Source: Actinomycetes bacterium | Lineage (GTDB): Bacteria > Actinomycetota > Thermoleophilia > RBG-16-64-13 | Direction: 5' to 3' | DNA length: 64,000 nucleotides | Assembly (NCBI GenBank): GCA_024637095.1 | Contig: JAGXFV010000018.1 | Span: 1 to 64,000, forward strand | Part shown: positions 23,457 through 33,034 of the stretch, one piece after another | How the letters are laid out: each line of letters starts with the position of its first letter | Numbering within the stretch: position 1 is the first letter of the stretch | Made by a program: the position numbers and the translations under genes | Notes under the pieces: model-generated | The model's input: only the letters and a program-made list of their open reading frames with translations | The model's database searches: none | Told to the model about the DNA's origin: nothing

Positions 23457-24602
23457 GTGGGGCCGGCAGCCGGGGAAATGGAGGCGACTACCGAGGGTCT
23501 CGCCGAACTGTTCATGGAACTGGCCGCCATCCCCAGCCCGTCCCGCAAGGAGGGCGTGGTGGCTGCCCGGGTGCGGAGCTACCTCGAGGACCTTGGACTC
23601 GACGTTTACGAGGATAAGGCGGGCGAGGACTTCGGGGGCGAGGCCGGCAACCTCTGGTGCCGGGTGCCCGGGGTGGGCGCGACACCGCAGATCACACTGG
23701 GAGCTCACCTGGACACGGTGCTGCCCACCGATGCGATCCAGCCCGAAATGATTCACGGCTTGATCCGCAACGCGAAGCCCACCATCCTGGGCGCGGACAA
23801 CAAGGTGGCGGTGGCCTGCCTGCTGCACGTCACCCGGTTGCTGCGGGAGCGTCAGACCGAACACGCCACTTTCGACCTCCTTTTCTCGGTGGGAGAGGAG
23901 ATCGGTCTGCAGGGAGCGAAACACCTCGACCGCGACCGGCTCAAGAGTCCCATAGGACTGGTCTTCGACAGCTCGGGCACAGTGGGCGGCATAGTCACCC
24001 AGGCACCGAGCCAGCAGACGATGCAGGCCTTCTTTCGAGGCAAGGCGGCGCACGCAGGCCTGGTGCCGGAGGAGGGCCGCAGCGCCATTCAGGCGGCGGC
24101 ACTGGCCATAGCCGACATGGAGTTGGGACGCCTGGACGAGCGGACCACGGCGAACGTGGGAGTGATCGAGGGGGGCATCGCCGGCAACATCGTCCCGGAG
24201 AAATGCCGCGTGCGTGCCGAGTGCCGGAGTCTCGATGACGAGAGATTGGCCGAGGTGGTCGCGCAGATGGTCACGGCCTTCCAGAGCGGGGCGGCGCGAA
24301 CCGGCTGCGAAGTGGATATCGATCTGATCAGGGAGTATCAGGGATTCACGATCGGCTCCCGGGCCCCCGTGCTTCGCCTGGTTAGGGACGCCTTGAGTAA
24401 AATCGGAGTGGAATCTCACACCCACGGGAGCGGCGGCGGCTCGGACGCCAACGTACTCAACGAACTGGGTGTCCCGACGCTCAACCTGGACTGCGGCATG
24501 CAGAAGGTCCACACCTCGGAAGAGGAGGTCTCGGTCGACGACCTCCATCGGGTGGCCGCGGTCGTGCTGGAAGTCATCAAAGCGCTCCCCACCGATGCCT
24601 GA
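23457..24602 (+). CDS. M20/M42-type peptidase (PepT-like tripeptidase)
   Basis: LGAHLDTVLPTDAIQP, GADNKVAVACLLHVTR, FSVGEEIGLQGAK, HGSGGGSDANVLNELGVPTLNLDCGMQKVHT. Confidence 0.87.
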   Translation: MGPAAGEMEATTEGLAELFMELAAIPSPSRKEGVVAARVRSYLEDLGLDVYEDKAGEDFGGEAGNLWCRVPGVGATPQITLGAHLDTVLPTDAIQPEMIHGLIRNAKPTILGADNKVAVACLLHVTRLLRERQTEHATFDLLFSVGEEIGLQGAKHLDRDRLKSPIGLVFDSSGTVGGIVTQAPSQQTMQAFFRGKAAHAGLVPEEGRSAIQAAALAIADMELGRLDERTTANVGVIEGGIAGNIVPEKCRVRAECRSLDDERLAEVVAQMVTAFQSGAARTGCEVDIDLIREYQGFTIGSRAPVLRLVRDALSKIGVESHTHGSGGGSDANVLNELGVPTLNLDCGMQKVHTSEEEVSVDDLHRVAAVVLEVIKALPTDA

Positions 24603-25209
24603 GGACGTTCGCTCAGGGCGGCCGGCGGGGGAGGAGTCGCCAAAACCGGTGGTCACCTCCACCGAGCGGGTATTCGAGGGTCGGCTGGTCAAGGTGAGGG
24701 TGGACCAGGTTCGCTTCCCCGACGGCTCCGAGGGCCGGCGCGAGGTGGTCGAGCATCCCGGAGCGGTGGTGGTGGCAGCGGTCGACGATAGCGGCCGGAT
24801 CGTGCTCGCGCGGCAGTACCGGCATCCCGTGGGGGGAGACCTGCTCGAGCTACCTGCGGGCACGCTGGAGCCGGGGGAAGAGGCGGAGGCCACCGCGACC
24901 CGCGAACTGAAAGAGGAGACCGGCCTGACCGCGAAGCGTTGGGATTACCTTGGCTCATTCTTTTCCTCACCGGGGTTCCTTCGCGAAGAACTGCACGCCT
25001 ATCTCGCCCGGGATCTGCAGCAGGCAGAGCAGGAACTCGAGGCCGACGAAGACATCCACCTGGAGTGGCGCGATCTTGGAGGACTGCTGGCCCGTCCCGA
25101 CGAAATCCGTGACGCCAAGACCCTGGCCTGCCTCCTCCTGCTCGCGCATCGCATGGAGGCCGAGAGACTGGGATTGGGGCACGCCGCGGAGCGACAGGAG
25201 GGGAACTGA
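24595..25209 (+). CDS. NUDIX hydrolase (ADP-ribose pyrophosphatase type)
   Basis: ELPAGTLEPGEEAEATATRELKEETGLTA Nudix box; ATG 24595. Confidence 0.92.
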   Translation: MPEDVRSGRPAGEESPKPVVTSTERVFEGRLVKVRVDQVRFPDGSEGRREVVEHPGAVVVAAVDDSGRIVLARQYRHPVGGDLLELPAGTLEPGEEAEATATRELKEETGLTAKRWDYLGSFFSSPGFLREELHAYLARDLQQAEQELEADEDIHLEWRDLGGLLARPDEIRDAKTLACLLLLAHRMEAERLGLGHAAERQEGN

Positions 25210-26330
25210 TGCGGATCGGAATCCTTCGGGAGATCAAGAGGGACGAGTACCGGGTGGCCCTGACCCCTGCCGGCGCCCGCGAGTTGACCTCGCTGGGCCA
25301 CGAGGTCTTCGTGGAGACCAGAGCCGGCATGGGCTCTTCGTTCTCGGATGCGGCCTACATCGCGGCCGGTGCGCAGATCGCTGTCGACGCCGACGAGGTC
25401 TTCCAACGGGCCACCCTGCTGCTCAAGGTTAAGGAGCCGCTCGAGCAGGAGTACCTCCGCCTGCGCGAGGGCCATATCCTTTTCACCTACCTCCACCTTG
25501 CTCCGAATCAGGCGCTCACACAGGGACTCGTGGATAGCGGGGCCACCTGCCTCGCCTACGAGACGGTGCAGTCGGAGAACGGCAATCTGCCTCTTCTCGC
25601 TCCCATGAGCGAGATAGCCGGACGACTGGCCCCCCAGGCCGGGGCCAACTTCCTAGAGAAGATGAACGGGGGCAAGGGTAAGCTGTTGGCCGGAGCGACC
25701 GGTGTGGCCGCGGCCCGGGTGCTGGTTCTGGGAGCGGGCATCTCCGGTACCAACGCGGCGCTCATTGCCGCGGGCATGAGAGCGCGGGTCGTGGTGCTCG
25801 ACAAGAAGGTCGACCGGTTGGCTGAGGTCGAGAGGATCCCGGGCGTCGAGGCGCTGATGAGCAACCGGCTCACCATCGAGGAGCAGGTGCTGAGGGCCGA
25901 CGTGGTCATCGGGGCGGTGCTGGTTGCCGGCGCCAAGGCACCCTTGCTGGTGGAAGAGGACCTGGTGCGCCAGATGCAGCCGGGATCGGTCATCGTCGAC
26001 ATCAGCATTGACCAGGGCGGCTCAGTTGCCACCTCGCGCATGACCACCCACAGCGATCCCACCTACATCGTGCACGAAGTGGTTCACTATGCGGTGGGCA
26101 ACATGCCCGGCGCCGTGCCCATCACCTCGACCCTGGCTCTCACCAACGTCACGCTGCCTTACATCATCGAGATCGCGGAACGGGGGGTCACCGAGGCGGC
26201 GCGACTCGACCCGGTGCTCGCGCGCGGGGTGAACGTGATGGAGGGCAAGGTCACCAACGAACAGGTGGCCGGGGCGACGGGGCACCATTACTTCTCGCTC
26301 GAAGCGATCCTGCCCATCGAATATACCTGA
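25209..26330 (+). CDS. ald: Alanine dehydrogenase
   Basis: MRIGILREIKRDEYRVALTPAGARELTSLGHEV; VLGAGISGTNAALIAAGM; GAVLVAGAKAPLLVEEDLV. Confidence 0.95.
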   Translation: MRIGILREIKRDEYRVALTPAGARELTSLGHEVFVETRAGMGSSFSDAAYIAAGAQIAVDADEVFQRATLLLKVKEPLEQEYLRLREGHILFTYLHLAPNQALTQGLVDSGATCLAYETVQSENGNLPLLAPMSEIAGRLAPQAGANFLEKMNGGKGKLLAGATGVAAARVLVLGAGISGTNAALIAAGMRARVVVLDKKVDRLAEVERIPGVEALMSNRLTIEEQVLRADVVIGAVLVAGAKAPLLVEEDLVRQMQPGSVIVDISIDQGGSVATSRMTTHSDPTYIVHEVVHYAVGNMPGAVPITSTLALTNVTLPYIIEIAERGVTEAARLDPVLARGVNVMEGKVTNEQVAGATGHHYFSLEAILPIEYT

Positions 26331-26348
26331 TGCGGGCGTGGCGCCGGG

Positions 26349-27260
26349 GTGCCTGAGGCCTCCTTAAAGGACTTCCTGACCCATCTGAGCCTGGAGCGGC
26401 GGCTGGCCCAGGCCACCGCCGCGGCCTATCGGCGCGACCTCTTGCAGTTGGAAGGCTTTCTTGGCGAACGCGGTCTGTCGCTGCTGGAGGCGAATTCTTC
26501 AGATCTGCGCGAGTTCCTGGCCACTCCCGGGTGGAGTGCCCGCACGCGGGCGCGAAAGACCTCGACCGTGCGCGCCTTCTACGGCTTCCACGTCGCCCAA
26601 GGAGTTCTGCCGGAAGACCCGGCGCACCGTCTGGCGGCTCCGCGCTCCGAGCAGAAACTGCCGCACGTCCTCTCGCAGGCGGAGGTCGAGCGCCTGCTCT
26701 CCCGTCCGGACGGCTCCGCCACCGGGCTGCGCGACCGGGCGATGCTCGAACTGCTCTACGGTTCAGGGCTGCGCGCCTCCGAGGCGCTCGCGCTGCGTCG
26801 TCAGGACGTCGACCTCGAGGTGGGTTACGTGCGCACCGTGGGCAAGGGCGATAAAGAGCGAGTGGTCCCGCTAGGCCGCCCGGGGGTTGCGGCGGTCAGC
26901 CGGTATCTCAGGGAGGGCCGGCCCCGCCTGGGCCCGCCCAACCGGGTCAAGGCCCGGGAGCTATTCCTGAATGCCCGGGGCAAACCGCTCTCCCGCCAAG
27001 GGCTTCATTTGGTGATCAAACGTCATGTTCAGGCGGCGGGCCTGCCGAGCAGCATCTCGGCCCACACGTTGAGGCACTCCTTCGCCACCCACCTGCTGGA
27101 AGGGGGCGCGGATCTACGGGCGGTGCAGGAAATGTTGGGGCATTCCGATCTCTCCACCACGCAGATTTACACGCACGTCACCACCACGCGGCTCAGGGGC
27201 ATCTATCGCGAGGCTTTCCCCCGGGCGCGCCGGCCGGAGTCGGAGGTCGAGGCGGAGTGA
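26349..27260 (+). CDS. xerD: Tyrosine recombinase XerD-like
   Basis: LLYGSGLRASEALALRRQDVDLE, HTLRHSFATHLLEGGADLRAVQEMLGHSDLSTTQIYTHV. Confidence 0.93.
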   Translation: MPEASLKDFLTHLSLERRLAQATAAAYRRDLLQLEGFLGERGLSLLEANSSDLREFLATPGWSARTRARKTSTVRAFYGFHVAQGVLPEDPAHRLAAPRSEQKLPHVLSQAEVERLLSRPDGSATGLRDRAMLELLYGSGLRASEALALRRQDVDLEVGYVRTVGKGDKERVVPLGRPGVAAVSRYLREGRPRLGPPNRVKARELFLNARGKPLSRQGLHLVIKRHVQAAGLPSSISAHTLRHSFATHLLEGGADLRAVQEMLGHSDLSTTQIYTHVTTTRLRGIYREAFPRARRPESEVEAE

Positions 27261-29290
27261 GCCGCGGTCGTCGCTTCGTCATCATGGTGCTGGACGGCGT
27301 GGGCATCGGCGAACTTCCCGACGCCGCTGCGTACGGCGATGTCGGGAGCGATACGCTCGGCAACCTGGCACGCTTTCTCGACCTGCGGCTGCCCCACTTC
27401 GAGCGCCTCGGGCTGGGCAACATCGCTGCTTTGCCGGGGATTTCGCCGGTGAAGAACCCCCTGGCGCTCGCCGGCCGCCTGGCCGAGCTGTCCGCGGGCA
27501 AGGACACCACCGCCGGTCACTGGGAGCACATGGGGGTGGTGACGAAGTACCCACTCCCGACCTATCCCGAGGGTTTCCCCGCCGATCTCATTGCGGAGTA
27601 CGTGCGGAGAATCGGGCGAAAAGTGATGGGAAACCGGCCTGCTTCGGGGACCGAGATAATCGCGGAGCTGGGTGAGGCTCACCTCGAGAACGGACGCCCG
27701 ATCGTCTACACGTCCGCCGATAGCGTTTTCCAGATCGCAGCACACGTCGACGTCATTCCCCTGGAGGACCTCTACCGGTATTGCGAAATAGCGCGCGAGT
27801 TGCTCGCGGGCGAGCACGCCGTCGGCAGGGTGATAGCCCGCCCCTTCGAGGGTGTCCCCGGCGCTTTCCGGCGTACGTCCCAGCGGAAGGACTTCTCCCT
27901 CGAGCCGCCGGAGGACACCTACCTCGATCTCTTGGGCGCCAAGGGGATCCCGGTGACGGCCATTGGCAAGGTGGCGCAGATCTATGCCGGCCGGGGAATC
28001 ACCAAATCGCTGCCGGCCGCCTCCAACGAGGAGAATCTGGAAACGCTCAGGCGCGTGCTGGCGGAGGAACCAGCCGGCCTGATCTTCACCAACCTGGTCG
28101 ATTTCGACATGAAGTGGGGCCACCGTAACGACCCCGAGGGTTTCGCCGCCGGGTTGAAGCGGGTGGATGCGGAACTCCCCAGCCTTCTGGCGCTGCTGGG
28201 GTCCGACGACAGGCTGCTGCTCACGGCGGATCACGGGGTGGACCCCACCACGAGTTCTACGGACCATACGCGCGAGTACGTGCCTCTGCTTTACCTGCCG
28301 CGCCCGTCGCGGACGCCGGACGCCGTTTACGAAGGCACCTTCGCCGATACCGGCGCAACCATGTACGCCCACCTGACCGGAGAGGATCCGCCGGGGGCGG
28401 GTGTCTCCGTGGAGCGTCTATCACCCAAAGGAGGATGGCGCCCATATGCCGCCCGCCCGAGTGATGACCTGAGCGAGGCGGTCGCCCTCCTCGAGCGCGA
28501 ACTGGGCCCGGCCCCTGAGTCTGCCGTGGTTCTGGGCTCGGGCCTGGATGGCTTGACGGACGGCCTGCAGAAGGGCGGAGAGATGGAGTACTCACGAGTG
28601 CCCGGCTGGCCGGTACCGCGGGTCGAGGGCCACGCCGCTGGCCTGGTTCGTGGGGGGCTCCAGGGACGCGACGCCCTGTGGGCGAGGGGGAGAGCTCACC
28701 GTTACGAGGGTTATTCGGGCGAGGATCTGAGGTTTCCCCTGCGCGTCCTTTCGGCCTGGGGAGTCCGCCGCGTATTGCTGTTGAATGCCTCCGGCGCGCT
28801 CCTTTCTGGAATCTCTCCCGGTTGGGTCGCCGAGGTGCGGCGGATCGTCGACCTCCAAGCCAGGCTGGAAAATCCGGCAGAAGGCGCGGTGGATGTGCAG
28901 CTCGGGCCGCTGTCGGTTCCGGGTTCCGCGGTCTCCGAGGGGCCTCTGCCGGATCCCGTGGCGGCGGCTGCGCCCAGCACGGCGGCTTCGCGCTCGCGAG
29001 ATCCGGGCACGGTGGTCTACGCCGCGGTGGGGGGCCCGCAGTACGAGACCGCGGCGGAGGCGGCGGCGCTGAGTTCTTTGGGCGCCGACGTGGTGGGAAT
29101 GTCGACGGCCGACGAGGTGCGCGCCGCGCGGGTACTCGGCCTTGACGTCGCGGTATTGACCGTGGTTACCAACCAGGCCGGGGCAGAGCCGCGCGCCGGC
29201 GAGGACGGGCATGCCGACGTCTTGGATGAGGTGGAGCGTCTGTTGCCCGCGGTTCGCGCCCGGATCATCCGGTGGCTCGACTCCGGCTGA
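27257..29290 (+). CDS. Fused phosphopentomutase - purine nucleoside phosphorylase
   Basis: N-terminal DeoB (FVIMVLDGVGIGELPDAAAYGDVGSDTLGNL; TTAGHWEHMGV; LTADHGVDPTT); C-terminal PNP (VVLGSGLDGL; GRAHRYEGYS; GGPQYETAAE; VVGMSTADEV; VVTNQAG) in one uninterrupted 677-aa ORF. Confidence 0.92.
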   Translation: MSRGRRFVIMVLDGVGIGELPDAAAYGDVGSDTLGNLARFLDLRLPHFERLGLGNIAALPGISPVKNPLALAGRLAELSAGKDTTAGHWEHMGVVTKYPLPTYPEGFPADLIAEYVRRIGRKVMGNRPASGTEIIAELGEAHLENGRPIVYTSADSVFQIAAHVDVIPLEDLYRYCEIARELLAGEHAVGRVIARPFEGVPGAFRRTSQRKDFSLEPPEDTYLDLLGAKGIPVTAIGKVAQIYAGRGITKSLPAASNEENLETLRRVLAEEPAGLIFTNLVDFDMKWGHRNDPEGFAAGLKRVDAELPSLLALLGSDDRLLLTADHGVDPTTSSTDHTREYVPLLYLPRPSRTPDAVYEGTFADTGATMYAHLTGEDPPGAGVSVERLSPKGGWRPYAARPSDDLSEAVALLERELGPAPESAVVLGSGLDGLTDGLQKGGEMEYSRVPGWPVPRVEGHAAGLVRGGLQGRDALWARGRAHRYEGYSGEDLRFPLRVLSAWGVRRVLLLNASGALLSGISPGWVAEVRRIVDLQARLENPAEGAVDVQLGPLSVPGSAVSEGPLPDPVAAAAPSTAASRSRDPGTVVYAAVGGPQYETAAEAAALSSLGADVVGMSTADEVRAARVLGLDVAVLTVVTNQAGAEPRAGEDGHADVLDEVERLLPAVRARIIRWLDSG

Positions 29291-29406
29291 GGAATGGGAC
29301 CTCGCCGTTTTGGCCAAAGCCTCGCTGGTTAATAGGAGGCAGCCCTCACGGGGAAAAGGCCGAGCAATCTAATGCTTTTGCTACTAAAAAGCGATAACGC
29401 TAACGA

Positions 29407-29412
29407 TATAAT
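29407..29412 (+). promoter_or_regulatory. Putative -10 element TATAAT upstream of SLH protein
   Basis: AT-rich intergenic tract with consensus TATAAT 25 nt upstream of GTG 29437. Confidence 0.45.
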
Positions 29413-29436
29413 CCTGGGGAACAGGTGAGGAGGATC

Positions 29437-30198
29437 GTGCCGGATCGGGAAAAAGAGAATATTCCTACACTCGCAAATGAGTTCGAGGAAGAACGCACCG
29501 AAGCGGCGTGGGGTGTCTGGAAGATCGCCTTGCGTGTCGCCGTCCTGGCCGGCTTCTTCGTTGCCCTCTTCGCGGTGTACACGCTGCTCGAGGCCACTGG
29601 GGTCATCGGCCCAGAGGCGGTGGCCGATGATCAACCGCTCTTCACCGACGTTGGTGTCGACGATCCCCGCCGGGAGGCGGTCGAGTTCGTGGTGGACGAG
29701 GGACTGATGAGCGGGGTTAGCACCGACGTCTTCGCTCCCGACAACCCCGTCAGCCGCGCCGATTTTGCCAGGATAGTCGTGGAGACCATGGGTTGGGAGG
29801 TCGAGCCCGACCTGGACGCCGGCTTTTCCGACGTCGAAGGCAGAGCCTTCTTGGACGAAGCCGATTACATAGCGACCGTGGTCGAGCGCGGGGTGATGCA
29901 GGGGAGCGGCGAACTGGGCGAGTTCAGGCCCGGAGAGGAGACTCAACTCGCGCACGCCATCGTTGTCTTTGTGCGCGCGGCGCGCGCCGAACTGCCTCAG
30001 CCTCAACCGGAGGTCCCTGATGACATTGGAGCCTTGGCTCATTCCGAGGCGATGAAGGACGCCCTGGCCGTGGTCCAAGCGAATGGGCTGCTTCAGGGGA
30101 GCAGGGTTGATCTCCTCGCGGAGGACCTCACCCGCCCGGTGACTCGCGGCGAACTCGCCGTGCTGACCGGCAACGTGAGGCTCCAGATAACCGAGTAG
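29437..30198 (+). CDS. Membrane-anchored S-layer homology (SLH) domain protein
   Basis: N-terminal TM (IALRVAVLAGFFVALFAVY) then SLH-like repeats (FTDVGVDDPRREAVEFVVDEGLMSG...FAPDNPVSRADFARIV). AGGAGG ahead of GTG 29437 (ORF track starts 29425). Confidence 0.75.
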   Translation: MPDREKENIPTLANEFEEERTEAAWGVWKIALRVAVLAGFFVALFAVYTLLEATGVIGPEAVADDQPLFTDVGVDDPRREAVEFVVDEGLMSGVSTDVFAPDNPVSRADFARIVVETMGWEVEPDLDAGFSDVEGRAFLDEADYIATVVERGVMQGSGELGEFRPGEETQLAHAIVVFVRAARAELPQPQPEVPDDIGALAHSEAMKDALAVVQANGLLQGSRVDLLAEDLTRPVTRGELAVLTGNVRLQITE

Positions 30199-30243
30199 AC
30201 GGACACGGCAGCCCGGCGGGACGGGTCCGTTCCAAGGCTGTCG

Positions 30244-30249
30244 TATACT
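30244..30249 (+). promoter_or_regulatory. Putative -10 element (TATACT), leaderless arrangement
   Basis: TATACT 6 nt upstream of ATG 30256. Confidence 0.5.
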
Positions 30250-30255
30250 TGGCCG

Positions 30256-33009
30256 ATGTCCGGAGCCGGTGACACCAAAGCCGAAGTTGTCGTCACGAGC
30301 CACCAGAACGTGGACTTCGACGCATTCGCCGCCGCGGTGGCGGCGACCAAGCTGTACCCGGATGCCACCATCGTCTTCGCCGGTTCGCTCAACCCCAATG
30401 TGCGCGAGTTCGTCTCGCTGCAGGGTGACCGGCTTCCGTTGATCCCTCTGCGCTCGTTGGACCGCTCGCAGGTGCGCCGCCTGATCATAGTGGACACCGC
30501 GGAGTGCGACCGGCTGGGAGAGCTGGGAGAACTCTGCCGCGACTCCAGCATCGAGGTCACGGTCTTTGATCATCATCAGTCGGGAATACCGAAGAAGCCG
30601 GCCTTTGTCAGGGGGGACAACTGGGTGATCACGGGCGACGGCGCGCAGGCGACTTCGATGGTTCACCTGCTGCTCGAGCGCGGCGTGGAGATCTCGCCCC
30701 ACGAGGCAACCATCTTCGCTCTCGGCATACACGAGGACACCGGCTCGCTCACCTATCCACGTACTACCGTCCGCGACGCGGAGATGCTGGCGGTTTGCCT
30801 GCGGTTGGGCGCCTCCCAGCCCCTGGTCGAGCACTATCTCCACAGCCCCCTGACGGCGGAGCAGAGAGAGCTCTTCCTGCGGTTGGTGGACTCGGTCGAA
30901 ACCCATCATCCTGCCGGACAGGAGGTCCATACCGCGGTCCTCGACGAGACGGTTTACGTCGATGGGTTGAGCGTGATAGCCCACAAACTGATGGATCTAC
31001 TAAACAGCGAGGTGTTGATCCAGGCGGTTGCCATGGAGGGCCGGGTTTTCGTTACCGCTCGTTCAAAAGCCCCAGTGGTGGATGTGGGCGCCGCCATGGA
31101 GGCGGTAGGCGGCGGGGGCCACGCCCAGGCGGGCTCGGCGGTGGTCAAAGGGGCAGATCCCCGAGAGGTGGCACTCCGCGTGATTGCGGCCCTCGACGTA
31201 CAGGGAGGGATGCCCACCGCCAGAGAGATCATGAGCACCCCGGTGCGCTTCGTGGATGCGGAGACCACCGTGGCCGAAGCCCTCATGGCTGCTCAGCGCT
31301 TCGGGCACTCCGGGATCAGCGTCCGGGAGGGCGAACACGTCGCCGGCATCGTCGCCCGCCGCGATCTGGACAAGGCCGTGCGTCACGGTTTGGGGCACGC
31401 ACCGGTCAAGGGGGTGATGACCAGGGACGTGGTGCTGGCTCCCGCCTCGGCCACGGTGGAAGAGTTGCGCCGCATCATGGTGGAGACGGGAGTCGGGCGG
31501 CTGCCGGTGGTGGCCGACGATATCTACGAGCAACTGCGGGAGGGCGGCGCTCCCCTCGTCGACCAGGTTTGGGGGATCGCCACCCGGACGGACGTGCTCG
31601 CCGCCTATCAGCCGCCTTCCAGCGGAGAGGAGCCGACGGCCCGGCAGATGCCGGCACCCCAATCCCTCGCGGAACTGCCCTTCCTGGGTTCGATCTTCCG
31701 GGCGGCTTCGGCCCTGGCCGGGGATTATCGCGGCGTCTTCCTGGTCGGGGGCTTCGTGCGTGACCTGCTGCTTGGGCGGCCCAACGCCGACGTAGATATC
31801 GCCGTCGAGGGGGACGGCATCGAATTCGCGCGTCGCCTGGCCGAGGTGCTCGGCGGACGCGTGCGGGCCCATAAGAAATTCAGGACCGCCGTGGTGCTCC
31901 TCACCCCGGAGGAGTTGGGCGGAGCCCCGCCCTGGTTGGCCCCCACCGACGAGCCCTTCCACATCGACGTGGCCACGACCCGCACCGAGTTCTACGATTA
32001 CCCGGCGGCGCTGCCCCAGGTGGAGCACGCCTCCATCCGGCAGGATCTCTTTCGCCGAGATTTCACCATCAACGCCATGGCGGTTTCGCTCCGCGGGGAG
32101 GACTTCGGCACGGTCTACGACTTCTTCGGGGGGCTGCGCGACCTGGACCGCAAGGTGATCCGGGTACTGCACAATCTGAGCTTCATCGAGGACCCGACGC
32201 GCATCTTCCGCGCCGTGAGATACGAGAACCGCTACCGCTTCCGCATGGATGAGCAGACCCTGTCTCTGGCACGCGCCTGCGTGGAGATGCACCTGGTTGG
32301 CGACCTCTCCAGCGCCCGCCTGCGCGACGAATTGATAGCGATCTTGGGAGAGCGCGACCTCGACTGGTCCCTGGAGCGTCTGTTCGATCTGGGGGTGGCC
32401 CGGGAGGTGCATCCCCGCCTGGCCACCGGCGAGCGCACGCTCGCGCTGACCCACGAGGCAGATCGCCTCACCGGCCAACTGGAGCTTCGCCGCGAGATCG
32501 AACGCTGGCGCATTCGTCTCTCTGCTCTGGCCCGAAACATGTCTCACGAGGAACTCTACGTCTGGCTGGAGAAGCTCAAGCTGAGGCAGGCCGATGCCCA
32601 GGTCGTGCGCACCACCGTGGTGGCGGGACCGCGAGTGCTGGAGCAGCTCGAGGACTCCGATCTGGGAGAGTGGGGAACCTATCAGCTGTTAAGCCGCCTG
32701 CCCTTGGAATCGGTGGTGTTCACCCTAGCCCGCGCCGAAGCTCCGGGCGGGCTGGAACCGCCCCCGCTGGTGCGCAAGCGCCTCTGGGAGTACCTCGAGG
32801 TACTGCGCCATCGCTCGCTGACGGTGACCGGCAAGGAGTTGCTCGATCTGGGCCTGGCCGAGGGGCCCCAAGTGGGAGAGTTGTTGGAAGAGCTGCGCCG
32901 TCTGCGGGTCACGGGACAGATCAGCAAGGCCCAGGAGGAAAACGCCGCGGCGAAGCGGCTGGTCGAGGAGCGACGCTCTCGGCCTGAGCAACAGCAACCG
33001 GCAGACTAA
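30256..33009 (+). CDS. DHH phosphoesterase - CBS pair - CCA/poly(A) tRNA nucleotidyltransferase multidomain protein
   Basis: VVTSHQNVDFDAFAAAVAA (DHH), FDHHQSG, GGGGHAQAGSA (DHHA1), two CBS repeats, GGFVRDLLLGRPNADVDIAVEGDG (nucleotidyltransferase), DPTRIFRAVRYENRYRF. Confidence 0.92.
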   Translation: MSGAGDTKAEVVVTSHQNVDFDAFAAAVAATKLYPDATIVFAGSLNPNVREFVSLQGDRLPLIPLRSLDRSQVRRLIIVDTAECDRLGELGELCRDSSIEVTVFDHHQSGIPKKPAFVRGDNWVITGDGAQATSMVHLLLERGVEISPHEATIFALGIHEDTGSLTYPRTTVRDAEMLAVCLRLGASQPLVEHYLHSPLTAEQRELFLRLVDSVETHHPAGQEVHTAVLDETVYVDGLSVIAHKLMDLLNSEVLIQAVAMEGRVFVTARSKAPVVDVGAAMEAVGGGGHAQAGSAVVKGADPREVALRVIAALDVQGGMPTAREIMSTPVRFVDAETTVAEALMAAQRFGHSGISVREGEHVAGIVARRDLDKAVRHGLGHAPVKGVMTRDVVLAPASATVEELRRIMVETGVGRLPVVADDIYEQLREGGAPLVDQVWGIATRTDVLAAYQPPSSGEEPTARQMPAPQSLAELPFLGSIFRAASALAGDYRGVFLVGGFVRDLLLGRPNADVDIAVEGDGIEFARRLAEVLGGRVRAHKKFRTAVVLLTPEELGGAPPWLAPTDEPFHIDVATTRTEFYDYPAALPQVEHASIRQDLFRRDFTINAMAVSLRGEDFGTVYDFFGGLRDLDRKVIRVLHNLSFIEDPTRIFRAVRYENRYRFRMDEQTLSLARACVEMHLVGDLSSARLRDELIAILGERDLDWSLERLFDLGVAREVHPRLATGERTLALTHEADRLTGQLELRREIERWRIRLSALARNMSHEELYVWLEKLKLRQADAQVVRTTVVAGPRVLEQLEDSDLGEWGTYQLLSRLPLESVVFTLARAEAPGGLEPPPLVRKRLWEYLEVLRHRSLTVTGKELLDLGLAEGPQVGELLEELRRLRVTGQISKAQEENAAAKRLVEERRSRPEQQQPAD

Positions 33010-33034
33010 GAGAGCCGAAAGGAAGCCTCAGCCC

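Noticed and set aside
29329-30984. 551-aa minus-strand ORF
   Set aside because: Runs opposite the SLH and DHH-CBS genes; no family motifs; antisense GC artefact.
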